The notes beneath the pieces are model-generated. The model did no database searches and was not told where the DNA came from. It saw only the letters and a list, made by a program, of their open reading frames with translations. The translations under genes were made by a program, and so were the position numbers. Positions 51,644-60,505 of a stretch of DNA of 64,000 bases are shown piece by piece. Source of the stretch: DATBLE01 sp046735055 (GTDB taxonomy: Bacteria; Actinomycetota; Thermoleophilia; Gaiellales; Gaiellaceae); NCBI GenBank assembly GCA_046735055.1, contig JBKPSO010000085.1, positions 19,595 through 83,594 of the forward strand. Reading direction: 5' to 3'. Position 1 is the first letter of the stretch, and every line of letters starts with the position of its first letter.

Positions 51644-52695
51644 CCCTCCTCGTCCGTCTCCTTCTTCCTTTTCTTCGGCCCCTGGCCGTGGTGCCTGTCC
51701 CGGTGCTCATCCGGCACGGCGGCAGCGGGCTGCACGCCTGCCACGGCCGGTCGCGTGGTGGGGACGGTGACCGTCTGCACGACCGTCTGAGGCGGCTTGG
51801 CCGCGTTTCCGGTCGTGAGCGCCGCTGTGAGCACGAAGGCGAGTACGCCGAGCGCGAGCGCGATCGCGATCGCGAGCGGTGTCCGGCGGTGCCGGCGACG
51901 GACCATGACGGCGGTCGGCGCGGTCGCGGCGGCCGGCGCGAGCGCGGCCCGCAGCGCAGCGACGAACTCGAGGCACGACGCGAACCGGCACTCCGGGTCA
52001 ACAGCGAGCGCGCGGGCGAAGAAGTGCTGAGCTGCCGGCGGGAGCTTCGAGGACGGCGTCGGCTCCGGCCGCATCCCAGTGAGAAGCTCGTGCGCCACCA
52101 CCGCGAACGCGTAGCGGTCGGAGGCCGCCGTCGCGCGGCCTCCCGCCGCCTGCTCGGGGGCGAGATAGCCGGCCGTGCCGAGGATCACCCCCGTCTTCGT
52201 GTTGGAGTCGAGGCCGGCGGCCCTGGCGATGCCGAAATCGGCCACGTAGACGTTGTCGTCGCGGTCGAGCAGGAGGTTGCCCGGCTTCACGTCCCGGTGG
52301 ACGACGCCGTGCTCGTGCGCCGAGTCGAGCGCGCGGGCGCCCTGTTCCAGCCACTCCAGGGCGAGGGCTTCGTCGATCCGGCCGGCTGCGAGCCGGGCCG
52401 CGAGCGATCCTCCCGGCAGATACTCCATCACGAGGTAGGGACGCCCCTGGGTCTCGCCGACGTCATAGATCGTCACCGTGTGCGGGTCGCCCGAGAGCCG
52501 CGCGGCCGCGCGCGCCTCGCGCAGGAACCGCTCGCGGATGTCGTCGTCCTCCGTGCAGTGCTCGGCGAGGACCTTGACAGCCACCGGCCTGCCGAGCTCG
52601 GCATCGGTTGCGCGGTAGATGTCGGCCATGCCGCCGTGCCCGATCGGGCGGGCGTCGCGATACCTGGCTGGGAGCGTGGGCGCCTGCACGGCCAT
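51640..52695 (-). CDS. Membrane Ser/Thr protein kinase (Hanks type), no PASTA domains
   Basis: 351 aa. Kinase domain 1-260: GHGGMADIYRA glycine loop, catalytic Lys in VAVKVLAEH, HRDVKPGNLLLD, DFG in YVADFGIARA, and APEQA. A single membrane helix (LAIAIALALGVLAFVLTAAL, about 280-300) and a short outer tail rich in Lys/Arg/Asp/Glu replace the PASTA repeats of PknB. A partner phosphatase is not seen nearby. It may signal to the FHA-HTH protein at 47784; that is a guess. Confidence 0.92.
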   Translation of the reverse strand: MAVQAPTLPARYRDARPIGHGGMADIYRATDAELGRPVAVKVLAEHCTEDDDIRERFLREARAAARLSGDPHTVTIYDVGETQGRPYLVMEYLPGGSLAARLAAGRIDEALALEWLEQGARALDSAHEHGVVHRDVKPGNLLLDRDDNVYVADFGIARAAGLDSNTKTGVILGTAGYLAPEQAAGGRATAASDRYAFAVVAHELLTGMRPEPTPSSKLPPAAQHFFARALAVDPECRFASCLEFVAALRAALAPAAATAPTAVMVRRRHRRTPLAIAIALALGVLAFVLTAALTTGNAAKPPQTVVQTVTVPTTRPAVAGVQPAAAVPDEHRDRHHGQGPKKRKKETDEEG

Positions 52696-52812
52696 GTCTT
52701 TCCGTTACCGGGCTCCGGGCCCGCCAAACCGTTGCCCCGCAGAGGACTTGGATGGTTCCGCGCAAACTTTCAGCTAGCCTGGAACCCCGGCTTCCCGCCC
52801 AGGCCGCAGTCG

Positions 52813-54171
52813 ATGCTCAGCCGCCGCCTTGTCCTCGCGCTCCTTGCCGTGGCCGCTCTCGTCGGTCCAGCCGGCGCCACCCCGCAGGGCCCGGCCCCGC
52901 TCAGCGTCACGACGTTCGTGATCACCGGCCGCGGCTGGGGCCACGGCGTCGGGATGGCTCAGTGGGGTGCGTACGGCTACGCGGAGCACGGCGTCGCCTA
53001 CGACAAGATCCTCGCACACTTTTATCCGGGGACGAAGCTCGCTCCCGGGCCGGTCGCGAAGATCAAGGTGCTGCTGATCGATTCGGCGCGGAAGATCGTC
53101 GTCTCCTCTCCCGATCCGTTCACCGTCGTCGACGCCGAGGGGATGCGGCACCAGATCGCGGGCGGCAACTACCCGCTGACCGCTGCGCTGAAGGTGAAGC
53201 TCGCGCCCGACTCGCCGCCGCAGGCGCTGCCCGGCCCGCTCCGGTTCGTGCCCGGCACGACCCCGCTCTGGCTCGCGCATCCCTGGCGCGGCGAGCTGAT
53301 CGTGTCGGCGAACGGAAAGACGCTCTCGGTCGTCAACTCCGTCGCGCTCGACTCGTACGTCCGGGGCGTCATCTCGAACGAGATGCCCCGCGACTGGCCG
53401 CTCGAGGCTGTCAAGGCCCAGGCCGTCGCCGCGCGCTCCTACGCGCTCGCCCACCACCGCGGCGGCGAGTTCGACGTCTTCAGCGACACGCGCGACCAGG
53501 TCTACGGCGGGATCGCGACCGAGACTCCGGTCGGCGACCAGGCGGTCGCCGCGACGAAGCGGCAGGTGCTCCTCTACGACGGCAAGGTCGCGACCACGTA
53601 CTTCTTCTCCAGCTCGGGCGGGATGACCGCCTCGATCGCCGACGTCTTCGCCGGCTCCAACCCCGTGCCCTACCTCGTCTCGGTGCCCGATCCGTACGAC
53701 ACGGCCTCGCCCTGGCACACGTGGGGGCCGGTCGTCGTCTCCGCGGCGACTGCGGCCCGGGAGCTCGGCGTGCCGGGTCTGCTCGCGCTCAAGCCGGTGC
53801 CGGCCACCGGGAGGCCCCGGGCGGTCGTCGCGGTCGGACGCGATGGTGACGTCGTCCTGCTCGGCGGCGAGCTGCGTCGTGCGCTCAGCCTGCGCTCGGC
53901 CTGGATCCGGGTCGGCGTGCTCATGCTCTCGCGGCCCGCCGGCCCCGTTGCCCCGGGCGCCACCGTGACCCTCAGCGGCCGGACCGAGCTCGTCAAGGGC
54001 GTGACGCTCGAGCAGCGCACGCCCGGCGGCGTCTGGCAGGCGGGCCGCGCGCTGACCGTCCAGCCCGACTCCTCCTTCTCGATCGCGGTCGCTCCGTCCT
54101 CGACCACGGAGTACCGGCTGGCGGTCGGGGCGACCAAGGGCGCCGCCCTCCGTGTGATCGTGGTGCCGTGA
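52813..54171 (+). CDS. Secreted SpoIID/LytB-domain protein
   Basis: 452 aa. Signal peptide (RRLVLALLAVAALVGPAGA), then a SpoIID-like region: GRGWGHGVGMAQWGAYGYAEHG, NEMPRDWPLEAVKAQAVAARSYA (catalytic-Glu type motif in SNEMP), and YFFSSSGGMTAS. SpoIID proteins are lytic transglycosylases acting on stem-free glycan; in non-spore formers they trim wall. A C-terminal Ig-like domain follows. It is translationally coupled to the subtilase gene (GTGA). Confidence 0.88.
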   Translation: MLSRRLVLALLAVAALVGPAGATPQGPAPLSVTTFVITGRGWGHGVGMAQWGAYGYAEHGVAYDKILAHFYPGTKLAPGPVAKIKVLLIDSARKIVVSSPDPFTVVDAEGMRHQIAGGNYPLTAALKVKLAPDSPPQALPGPLRFVPGTTPLWLAHPWRGELIVSANGKTLSVVNSVALDSYVRGVISNEMPRDWPLEAVKAQAVAARSYALAHHRGGEFDVFSDTRDQVYGGIATETPVGDQAVAATKRQVLLYDGKVATTYFFSSSGGMTASIADVFAGSNPVPYLVSVPDPYDTASPWHTWGPVVVSAATAARELGVPGLLALKPVPATGRPRAVVAVGRDGDVVLLGGELRRALSLRSAWIRVGVLMLSRPAGPVAPGATVTLSGRTELVKGVTLEQRTPGGVWQAGRALTVQPDSSFSIAVAPSSTTEYRLAVGATKGAALRVIVVP

Positions 54172-55619
54172 TCAGGGGTCTGGCACTTCTCCTTGCCGCG
54201 GCCGCGCTCGCCGTCCCGGTGGCAGCGTCGGGATTCGCGCCGACCGACCCGCTCACGTCGAGGCAGTGGTACCTGAGCCAGATCCACGCGTTCGACTTCT
54301 GGCCGGATGCGCCGCCCGTGCTCGCGCCGGTGCGCGTCGCCGTCATCGACTCCGGGCTCGACCTCGACCACCCCGAGTTTGCCGGGAAGGTCGCACTCGC
54401 GCAGAGCTTCGTCGGCGGCGACGTCACCGACCGCCAGGGCCACGGGACGTTCGTCGCCGGGATCATCGCGGCGGCGGCCGGAAACGGCCAGGGGATTTCG
54501 GGGATCGCGCTCTCGGCCCAATTGCTCGTCGCGAAGGTCGTCCGCTCGGACGGGACGATCTCGCCGACGGCGGAGGCGAAGGCGATCCGCTGGGCGGTGA
54601 ACAACGGGGCGCGCGTGATCAACCTCAGTCTCGGCGGGCTGCGCTCCCGGAACAGGAACGAGGACACCTACTCCGCCGTCGAGCAGGACGCGATCGAGTA
54701 CGCCTCAGCCGAGGGCGCCGTACTCGTCGCCGCGGTCGGGAACGGCGACCAGGCCCCGAAGGCGCCGTGGGATCTCGCCAGCTACCCGGCTGCGCTGCCG
54801 CACGTGATCGGCGTCAGCGCGCTCGCGCAGGACGGGTCGGTGCCGGTGTTCTCGAACCGGGACGCGTTCTTCAACGACATTGCCGCACCGGGCGTGAGCA
54901 TCGTCTCGACACTGCCGCGGGCGCTGACCGCTGCCCGGCCGGCGTGCGCCGAGCAGGGGTACTCGGTCTGCGGGCCCGCAGAGTTCCGCACGGCGGAAGG
55001 GACGTCCTACGCGGCCGCCGAGGTCTCCGCCGCCGCCGCCTTGCTGATCGCGATGCGGCCGACGCTCGAGCCAGACCAGGTCTCGACCCTGCTCGAGCGT
55101 TCCGCGGTCGACGTCAACGCTGCTACCGGCTGCAGGCGGTGTCCGCTCCTGCGCGATCCGTACAGCGGCTGGGGTCAACTCGACGTCAGCGCAGCGCTGA
55201 GGGCGCTCGCCGGGCCGATCCCGCCGGTCGACCGTTACGAGTCGAACGACGACGCGGGTGCGCGGGCGTTCGCGCTCTGGGGCCGCTCGATCGACCTCAC
55301 CGCCACCCTCGACTTCTGGGACGACCAGATCGACGTTTACAAGGTCCGCGTGAGCAAGGGCCAGACCGTCGCCGTGGCGCTCCACGGGCCGGTCGGCGTC
55401 GACGCGAACCTCGTTCTCTGGAGGCCGGGGACGCAGCGGGTGGAGGGGCTCTCGCCCGAGCTGCAGGCGCGCCGTCTGGCGCAATCCGTGCACGCCGGCT
55501 CCTCGAACGAGCACTTCCTCTACCGGGCGCGGCAGGACGGCTGGTACTACGTCGAGGTCAAGCTTCCCTCACCGGGGTCCGGCCAGTACAGGCTGCACAT
55601 CTCCAAGTCGCGCGCGTGA
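54168..55619 (+). CDS. Secreted subtilisin-like serine protease (S8)
   Basis: 483 aa with signal peptide. Catalytic triad: Asp in VAVIDSGLDLDHPEF, His in RQGHGTFVAGIIAA, Ser in GTSYAAAEVSAAA (usually GTSMAAP); the oxyanion Asn is in VAAVGNGDQ. A C-terminal pre-peptidase-like beta domain (DQIDVYKVRVSKGQTVAVAL) ends the protein. No classical inhibitor pro-domain is seen. The GTG start is shared with the upstream stop. It may mature or degrade wall-associated proteins. Confidence 0.92.
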   Translation: MIRGLALLLAAAALAVPVAASGFAPTDPLTSRQWYLSQIHAFDFWPDAPPVLAPVRVAVIDSGLDLDHPEFAGKVALAQSFVGGDVTDRQGHGTFVAGIIAAAAGNGQGISGIALSAQLLVAKVVRSDGTISPTAEAKAIRWAVNNGARVINLSLGGLRSRNRNEDTYSAVEQDAIEYASAEGAVLVAAVGNGDQAPKAPWDLASYPAALPHVIGVSALAQDGSVPVFSNRDAFFNDIAAPGVSIVSTLPRALTAARPACAEQGYSVCGPAEFRTAEGTSYAAAEVSAAAALLIAMRPTLEPDQVSTLLERSAVDVNAATGCRRCPLLRDPYSGWGQLDVSAALRALAGPIPPVDRYESNDDAGARAFALWGRSIDLTATLDFWDDQIDVYKVRVSKGQTVAVALHGPVGVDANLVLWRPGTQRVEGLSPELQARRLAQSVHAGSSNEHFLYRARQDGWYYVEVKLPSPGSGQYRLHISKSRA

Positions 55620-56503
55620 GCGTCCGGGTCGGGGTGCAGCTGCCGGAGGTCGAGCGCGAGGTGCGCTGGCCGGAGTACGTCGCGATGGCGCGCGCTGCCG
55701 AGGAGAGCGGCTACGACTCGATCTGGCTCGGCGACCACCTGCTGTACCGCGGTGACGGGCGCGAGGAGCGCGGGCCGTGGGAGGTGTGGACTCTGTTGGC
55801 GGCGCTGGCGGGGGTGACCGCACGCGTGCGGCTCGGGCCACTCGTCGCCTGCGCGAGCTTCCACCCGCCCGGCCTGATCGCGAAGATGGCGGCAACCGTC
55901 GCCGAGATCTCCGGCGGGCGGTTCGTGCTCGGGCTCGGGGCGGGCTGGAACGAGGCGGAGTACCGTGCGTTCGGCCTCCCGTACGACCATCGCGTCTCGC
56001 GCTTCGAGGAGTCGTTCGAGATCGTGCGGCGGATGCTCGCCGGCGAGCGCGTCACGCTCGACGGCCGGTTCTGGCAGGCGCACGACCTCGTGCTGCTCCC
56101 GCGGCCGGCCGGGCGGGTTCCGATCTTGATCGGATCGAACGGCGAGCGGATGCTCTCGATCGCCCTCCCGCACGTCGACTGGTGGAACACCTGGTACGCG
56201 GGCTACGGCAACACGGTCGAGGGCTTCGAGGCGCTGAACGCGCAGATCACCGCCGCCACCGCCCGTGCGGGGCGCGACCCGGAGGAGGTACGCCGGAGCG
56301 CCGCGGTGCTCGTCGAGCTCGAGCCGGACGCGGTCAGGCGGCCGCACTCCGACGAGGAGGTGATGCCGGTCACCCCGGACGAGCTGCCGGCTCACCTCGC
56401 CGGGCTCGAGGCGACGGGAGCGGACGAGGCGATCCTGATCCTCCGCCCGATCACGGAGGCCTCGATCAGGGCTGTAGCACCTCGTCTTCCGGCACGTCCC
56501 TGA
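55616..56503 (+). CDS. LLM-class F420-dependent oxidoreductase
   Basis: 295 aa from a GTG overlapping the subtilase stop. Luciferase-like TIM barrel: RWPEYVAMARAAEESGYDSIWLGDHL, VTARVRLGPLVACASFH, FVLGLGAGWNEAEYRAFG, VPILIGSNGERML. Actinobacterial members usually use F420 rather than FMN. The substrate is unknown, and its tie to two secreted wall proteins is puzzling. It overlaps the convergent acetyltransferase gene by 38 bp. Confidence 0.9.
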   Translation: MSVRVGVQLPEVEREVRWPEYVAMARAAEESGYDSIWLGDHLLYRGDGREERGPWEVWTLLAALAGVTARVRLGPLVACASFHPPGLIAKMAATVAEISGGRFVLGLGAGWNEAEYRAFGLPYDHRVSRFEESFEIVRRMLAGERVTLDGRFWQAHDLVLLPRPAGRVPILIGSNGERMLSIALPHVDWWNTWYAGYGNTVEGFEALNAQITAATARAGRDPEEVRRSAAVLVELEPDAVRRPHSDEEVMPVTPDELPAHLAGLEATGADEAILILRPITEASIRAVAPRLPARP

Positions 56504-57110
56504 CCGGGCGGGCCGGGTTCCCGTACACGATAGTCCGGGCCTCGACGTCCTTCGTCACTACGGCGCCCGCGCCGACGAAGGCTTCCTCGCCGATCTCGAT
56601 CCCCGGTAGCAGGATCGCTCCGCCGCCGATCCGCGCGCCACGGCGGATCGTCGGGCCCTTCATCAGCCCCTTGCGCCGTTCGGTGCGACCCATGAAGTTG
56701 TCGTTCGTCGTCACGACGCACGGCGCGACGAAGACGTCTTCCTCCAGCGTCGAGTACGCGGTGATGTACGCGTCGGCCTGGATGCGCGTGCCGCGGCCGA
56801 TCGCCGTGTCGTTCTCGACGACCGAGCCCCGGCCGACGACGACGTCGTCGCCGAGCGTGACGCGCTCCCGGACGCACGCCTGGTCGCCGACGATGCAACC
56901 GCTGCCGATCGTGCTGCCGGCGAAGACGATGGCGCCGGTCGAGATCACCGTGCCGTCCCCGATCGTGGCCGGCGGGAGCGGATCGCGTTTCGCAGTCGAG
57001 CGCGGCCCCAGCGTCGGCTGCTTCCCGACGACCGCGTACTCGAGCACGCGCACCCCCTCGCCGAGCACGGTGCCCTGGTGGACGACCGCGGTCGGGTGGA
57101 CGTCAGCCAC
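56466..57110 (-). CDS. Hexapeptide-repeat N-acetyltransferase (WbpD/WlbB-like)
   Basis: 214 aa. Left-handed beta-helix built from hexapeptides (VISTGAIVFAGSTIGSGCIV, RIGGGAILLPGIEIGEEAFVG) and the family end AGAVVTKDVEARTIVYGNPARPV. In WbpD the enzyme acetylates the 3-amino group of UDP-GlcNAc(3NH2)A. It is last in a minus-strand operon with WbpB-, WbpA- and WbpI-like genes. The WbpE aminotransferase that should feed it is not in the window. Confidence 0.87.
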   Translation of the reverse strand: MADVHPTAVVHQGTVLGEGVRVLEYAVVGKQPTLGPRSTAKRDPLPPATIGDGTVISTGAIVFAGSTIGSGCIVGDQACVRERVTLGDDVVVGRGSVVENDTAIGRGTRIQADAYITAYSTLEEDVFVAPCVVTTNDNFMGRTERRKGLMKGPTIRRGARIGGGAILLPGIEIGEEAFVGAGAVVTKDVEARTIVYGNPARPVRDVPEDEVLQP

Positions 57111-58068
57111 GGAGGGAATCGGTCAGCCGCTCGAGCGCGCGCACGACCATCGCGCCGTCGCGCGCAACCTTGTCGCGGTCGCCGTCGCCGGCGGCGAGGC
57201 GAAGGAAGTGTTCGCACTCGAGCCGCAGCGGCTCGGAGGTCGGGATCTTCGGGATGAAGATGTCGCCGCTCCGGGTCTGCCACTCGCCGTAGGTCTCGGC
57301 GCGCTTCCACGGGGCCTTGTCGTAGACCGTCACCTTGCGCTCCAGCTCCATGTCGTCGAAGACGGCCATCTTGTCGCGGCCGACGACCGTCATCCGCCGC
57401 ATCTTGTGCGGGTCGAGCCAGGAGAGGTGCATGTGCGCGATCTTCCCGGAGGGGAAGCGGAGGTAGCAGAAGACGACGTCCTCGACGCCGTCGGTGAGGA
57501 AATCGCGGCCGTGGGCGATCGCCGCCACGGGCTCCTCGTCGAGCAGGTAGAGGATCACCGAGAGGTCGTGCACGCCGAGTGACCAGAGGGCGTTCTCGTT
57601 CGTGCGGACGATGCCGAGGTTCTGGCGGTTCCCGTAGACGCAGAGCACCTCGCCGAGCTCGCCTGCGTCGATCAGCTCCTTCAGCTTCTGGACCCCGGGG
57701 TGGTAGAGGAGCAGGTGGCCGGGCATGAGCACGAGGTTCTGCGAGGAAGCCAGCTCGACGAGCTCGTCCATCTCGCCGGCGCGCATCGCCGGCGGCTTCT
57801 CGACGAGAACGTGCTTGCCGGCCTGGAGCGCCTGCTTCGCGAGCTCGTAGTGCGTCGGCACGGGGGTGGCGATGACGGCGGCGTCGAGCGAGCCGTCCGC
57901 GAGCATCTTCCCGAAGTCCTCGGTTGCCTGCGCATCGGGATACCTGGCGGCGAGCTCGGACAGGCGTCCGGCGTCCCGGTCGCAGATCCACGCGAGCTCG
58001 CCGAGCTCGTCGAAGTTGCGTGCGAGGTTCGGGCCCCAGTAGCCGAGGCCGGCGACGCCGACCTTCAC
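57103..58068 (-). CDS. Gfo/Idh/MocA oxidoreductase (WbpB/WlbA-like)
   Basis: 321 aa from GTG 58068. Rossmann motif VGVAGLGYWGPNLARNF, then HVLVEKPPAMRAGEMDELV (catalytic Lys in EKP) and LMPGHLLLYHPGVQKLKELI. WbpB/WlbA oxidises the C3 hydroxyl of UDP-GlcNAcA to the 3-keto sugar. It overlaps the neighbour genes at both ends (GTGA upstream), which fits the pathway order. Confidence 0.88.
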   Translation of the reverse strand: MKVGVAGLGYWGPNLARNFDELGELAWICDRDAGRLSELAARYPDAQATEDFGKMLADGSLDAAVIATPVPTHYELAKQALQAGKHVLVEKPPAMRAGEMDELVELASSQNLVLMPGHLLLYHPGVQKLKELIDAGELGEVLCVYGNRQNLGIVRTNENALWSLGVHDLSVILYLLDEEPVAAIAHGRDFLTDGVEDVVFCYLRFPSGKIAHMHLSWLDPHKMRRMTVVGRDKMAVFDDMELERKVTVYDKAPWKRAETYGEWQTRSGDIFIPKIPTSEPLRLECEHFLRLAAGDGDRDKVARDGAMVVRALERLTDSLRG

Positions 58069-59348
58069 AGCTTCCAGACCTTCTCGTTGTGCGCCTCCTC
58101 TGTCGCGTTGCGGAGGTCGACGACGAGGCTCGCCTCCTCGACGAGGCGGTCGTAGTCGATCGACGAGTGGTCGGTGACGATCACGACGCAGTCGTACGCC
58201 CGCGGGTCGAGCGGCGCCGAGCGCAGCCCCCGGTCCGGGAGCTCGGCCACGAACGGGTCGTGGTAGGAGACCTCGGCGCCCGCGTTCCGCATCAGCTCGA
58301 TGATCTTCAGCGCCGGCGACTCGCGCATGTCGCCGATGTCGGGCTTGTAGGAGACGCCGAGGATCAGCAGCTTCGAGCCGGCGAGCGACTTGCCCGCGCC
58401 GTGGTTCAACGCCTGGGAGATCAGCGAGCGGCAGTAGTACGGCATCGACTGGTTGACCTTGCCGGCGAGCTCGATGAACTCGGTCGTGAAGTCGTACTCG
58501 CGGGCCTTCCAGGTCAGGTAGAAGGGGTCGATCGGGATGCAGTGGCCGCCGAGGCCCGGACCGGGCTTGAAGCTCATGAAGCCGAACGGCTTCGTCGCGG
58601 CCGCGTCGATCACCTCCCAGACGTCGATCTTCATCCGGCCGCAGAGCCGCGCGAGCTCGTTGACGAGCGCGATGTTGACCGAGCGGAAGATGTTCTCGAG
58701 CAGCTTGGTCAGCTCCGCCGCCTCCGGCGAGGAGACGCGGACGACCTCGTCGACCGCCGACTCGTAGAGCTTGGCGGCGGCGTCGGTGGAGGCTTCGTTG
58801 ACTCCGCCGACGATCTTGGGGGTGGTCTTCGTCGTGAAGTCGGTGCGGCCCGGGTCGACGCGCTCGGGGGCGAAGGCCAGATGGAAGTCGGTGCCGGCCT
58901 TCAGCCCGCTGCCCTCTTCGAGGAGCGGACGGAGGACGTCGCGGGTCGTGCCTGGGTACGTGGTCGACTCGAGCACGACGAGGTGTCCCTTGTGCAGGTA
59001 GGGCGCGATGCTGCGGGCCGCGCTCTCGATGGAGGACACGTCGGGCTCGCGCTGGGGTGAGAGTGGCGTCGGGACGGCGATCACGATCGCGTCCGCGTCG
59101 GCGACGACCCCGAAGTCGGTGGAGGCGCTGATCCGGCCCTCGTCGACGAGCGGCTTCAGCCTCTCGGACGGAACGTCGCCGATGTGGCTCTCGCCGCGGT
59201 TGATCGCCTCGACGAGCTCGGGAATCAGGTCGATGATGACGACCGTCTTCCCCGCCTCCGCGAAGGTGTAGGCGTGCGGCATGCCGACGTAGCCGGCGCC
59301 GATCACCGCGATGTCGTACGAGCTCATTCCGGGACGACCAGTGCTCAT
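58065..59348 (-). CDS. UDP-N-acetylglucosamine/mannosamine 6-dehydrogenase (WbpA/WecC-like)
   Basis: 427 aa from ATG 59348 (ATGA overlap with the upstream stop; a second ATG at 59327 is possible). UDP-sugar dehydrogenase marks: YDIAVIGAGYVGMPHAYTFAE, VIAVPTPLS, LESTTYPGTT, TKLLENIFRSVNIALVNELA, FGFMSFKPGPGLGGHCIPID (catalytic Cys) and LGVSYKPDIGDMRESPA. It makes the uronic acid by two-step NAD oxidation. In this context UDP-GlcNAc is the likely substrate. Confidence 0.92.
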   Translation of the reverse strand: MSTGRPGMSSYDIAVIGAGYVGMPHAYTFAEAGKTVVIIDLIPELVEAINRGESHIGDVPSERLKPLVDEGRISASTDFGVVADADAIVIAVPTPLSPQREPDVSSIESAARSIAPYLHKGHLVVLESTTYPGTTRDVLRPLLEEGSGLKAGTDFHLAFAPERVDPGRTDFTTKTTPKIVGGVNEASTDAAAKLYESAVDEVVRVSSPEAAELTKLLENIFRSVNIALVNELARLCGRMKIDVWEVIDAAATKPFGFMSFKPGPGLGGHCIPIDPFYLTWKAREYDFTTEFIELAGKVNQSMPYYCRSLISQALNHGAGKSLAGSKLLILGVSYKPDIGDMRESPALKIIELMRNAGAEVSYHDPFVAELPDRGLRSAPLDPRAYDCVVIVTDHSSIDYDRLVEEASLVVDLRNATEEAHNEKVWKL

Positions 59349-60409
59349 GTCGGCGTCGAAGCGTACAGAGCGGTCGCAATGCGCCCGGCGGCGTGCCCGT
59401 CGCCGTAGAGCGGGGGCCGCTCGTCGGGCATGCGCGCGGTCCGAACGGCCTCGACGAGGCGGTCGGGGTCGTCGTCGACGAGCACGTTCGCCCCCACCGC
59501 GACCGTGTCGACCCACTCCGTGCTCGGCCGGGCGGTGATGCACGGAACGCCGTACCAGTACGCCTCCTTCTGCAGCCCGCCGGAGTCGGTGACGATCACG
59601 CGGGCCTGCGAGACGAGTGCTGCGAAGTCGAGGTAGCCGAGCGCGGGGACCAAACGGACATTGTCAGGGGCCTGACCCCAGACCTGTCCGATTGCGGCAC
59701 GTGTCCGCGGATGCGCAGGGAAGACGACAGGCTCGTCGAGGCGCGAGAGCCCCTCCAGAAGCCGGCCGAGTCGCAGCTGCGCGACATTGGCCTCTCGGTG
59801 CAATGTCGTAACGAGATATGTCAGGGGCCTGACCCCGGTCGTGTCCAGAATCGACGACCGCTCCCGTGCGATCGGGGCTAGGCGGAAACAGGCGTCCGCC
59901 ATCACGTCGCCCGTCACCTCGATTTGCCCTGCGACCCTCTCGCCCTCGAGGATCCCGTGCGAGCGCTCGTCCGGGGAGAAGAGGAGCTGCGAGAGCCGGT
60001 CGGTCTCGATCCGGTTGTGCTCCTCCGGCATCGCCGGGTCGTAGCTGCGCAGGCCGGCCTCGACGTGTGCGAGCGCGACACCGGCCTCCGCCGCCGCCCG
60101 AGCGCCCCCGAGCGTCGAGTTCGTGTCCCCGTAGACGAGCACCCAGTCGGGCCGCTCGGCGGCGATCGCATCCGCGAGGCCGGGCCGCAGCGCCTCGAGC
60201 ATCTCGTCGCGCGAGAGCCCGCCGACCCTGAGCCGGTAGCGCGGCTCGCCGAGCCCGAGCTCGTCGAAGAAGACCTGCGAGAGCTCGGGGTCGTAGTGCT
60301 GCCCCGTGTGCAGCACGACTTCCTCGATCCCCTGCTCGCGGAGCGCCTCCGAGACCGGTCCCGACTTGATGAACTGGGGCCGGTTCCCGACGACCGAGAG
60401 CACTTTCAC
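59345..60409 (-). CDS. UDP-GlcNAc 2-epimerase-family enzyme (WecB/WbpI-like) with repeat-derived loops
   Basis: 354 aa. GT-B-like non-hydrolysing epimerase: SVVGNRPQFIKSGPV, LHTGQHYDPELSQVFF, VYGDTNSTLGGA, HVEAGLRSYDPAMPEEHNR, SPDERSHGIL and VTDSGGLQKEAYWYGVPC. The GNRPQFIK form is nearer to WbpI than to WecB. Two segments, SSILDTTGVRPLTYLVTT and GQVWGQAPDNVR, are coded by REP-like palindromes at 59811-59846 and 59657-59690. First gene of the operon that makes UDP-ManNAc3NAcA-type sugars, if complete elsewhere. Confidence 0.88.
   Translation of the reverse strand: MKVLSVVGNRPQFIKSGPVSEALREQGIEEVVLHTGQHYDPELSQVFFDELGLGEPRYRLRVGGLSRDEMLEALRPGLADAIAAERPDWVLVYGDTNSTLGGARAAAEAGVALAHVEAGLRSYDPAMPEEHNRIETDRLSQLLFSPDERSHGILEGERVAGQIEVTGDVMADACFRLAPIARERSSILDTTGVRPLTYLVTTLHREANVAQLRLGRLLEGLSRLDEPVVFPAHPRTRAAIGQVWGQAPDNVRLVPALGYLDFAALVSQARVIVTDSGGLQKEAYWYGVPCITARPSTEWVDTVAVGANVLVDDDPDRLVEAVRTARMPDERPPLYGDGHAAGRIATALYASTPT
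59657..59690 (+). repeat. REP-like palindromic repeat, copy 4 (inside epimerase CDS)
   Basis: Core CAGGGGCCTGACCCC (59665-59679), preceded by GGACATTGT and followed by CCTGTCCG. It stays open in the epimerase frame. Confidence 0.75.
59811..59846 (+). repeat. REP-like palindromic repeat, copy 5 (inside epimerase CDS)
   Basis: Core CAGGGGCCTGACCCC (59822-59836). It shares the longer left flank ACGAGAYATGT with copy 2 (48381). Its reading frame relative to the core differs from that of copy 4. Confidence 0.75.
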
Positions 60410-60432
60410 TGGGGCTACACTACGCAGCCCGC

Positions 60433-60505
60433 GGGCCGTTAGCTCAGCTGGTAGAGCAGGGGACTCTTAATCCCAAGGTCGAAGGTTCGAATCCTTCACG
60501 GCCCA
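60433..60505 (+). tRNA. tRNA-Lys (anticodon CTT)
   Basis: 73 nt cloverleaf: acceptor arms GGGCCGT and ACGGCCC, D-arm with AGCTCAGCTGGTAGAGC, anticodon loop CTCTTAA with CTT at its centre, and T-loop GGTTCGAATCC. The discriminator base is A; no CCA is encoded. It lies alone, downstream of a divergent sugar operon. Confidence 0.95.
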
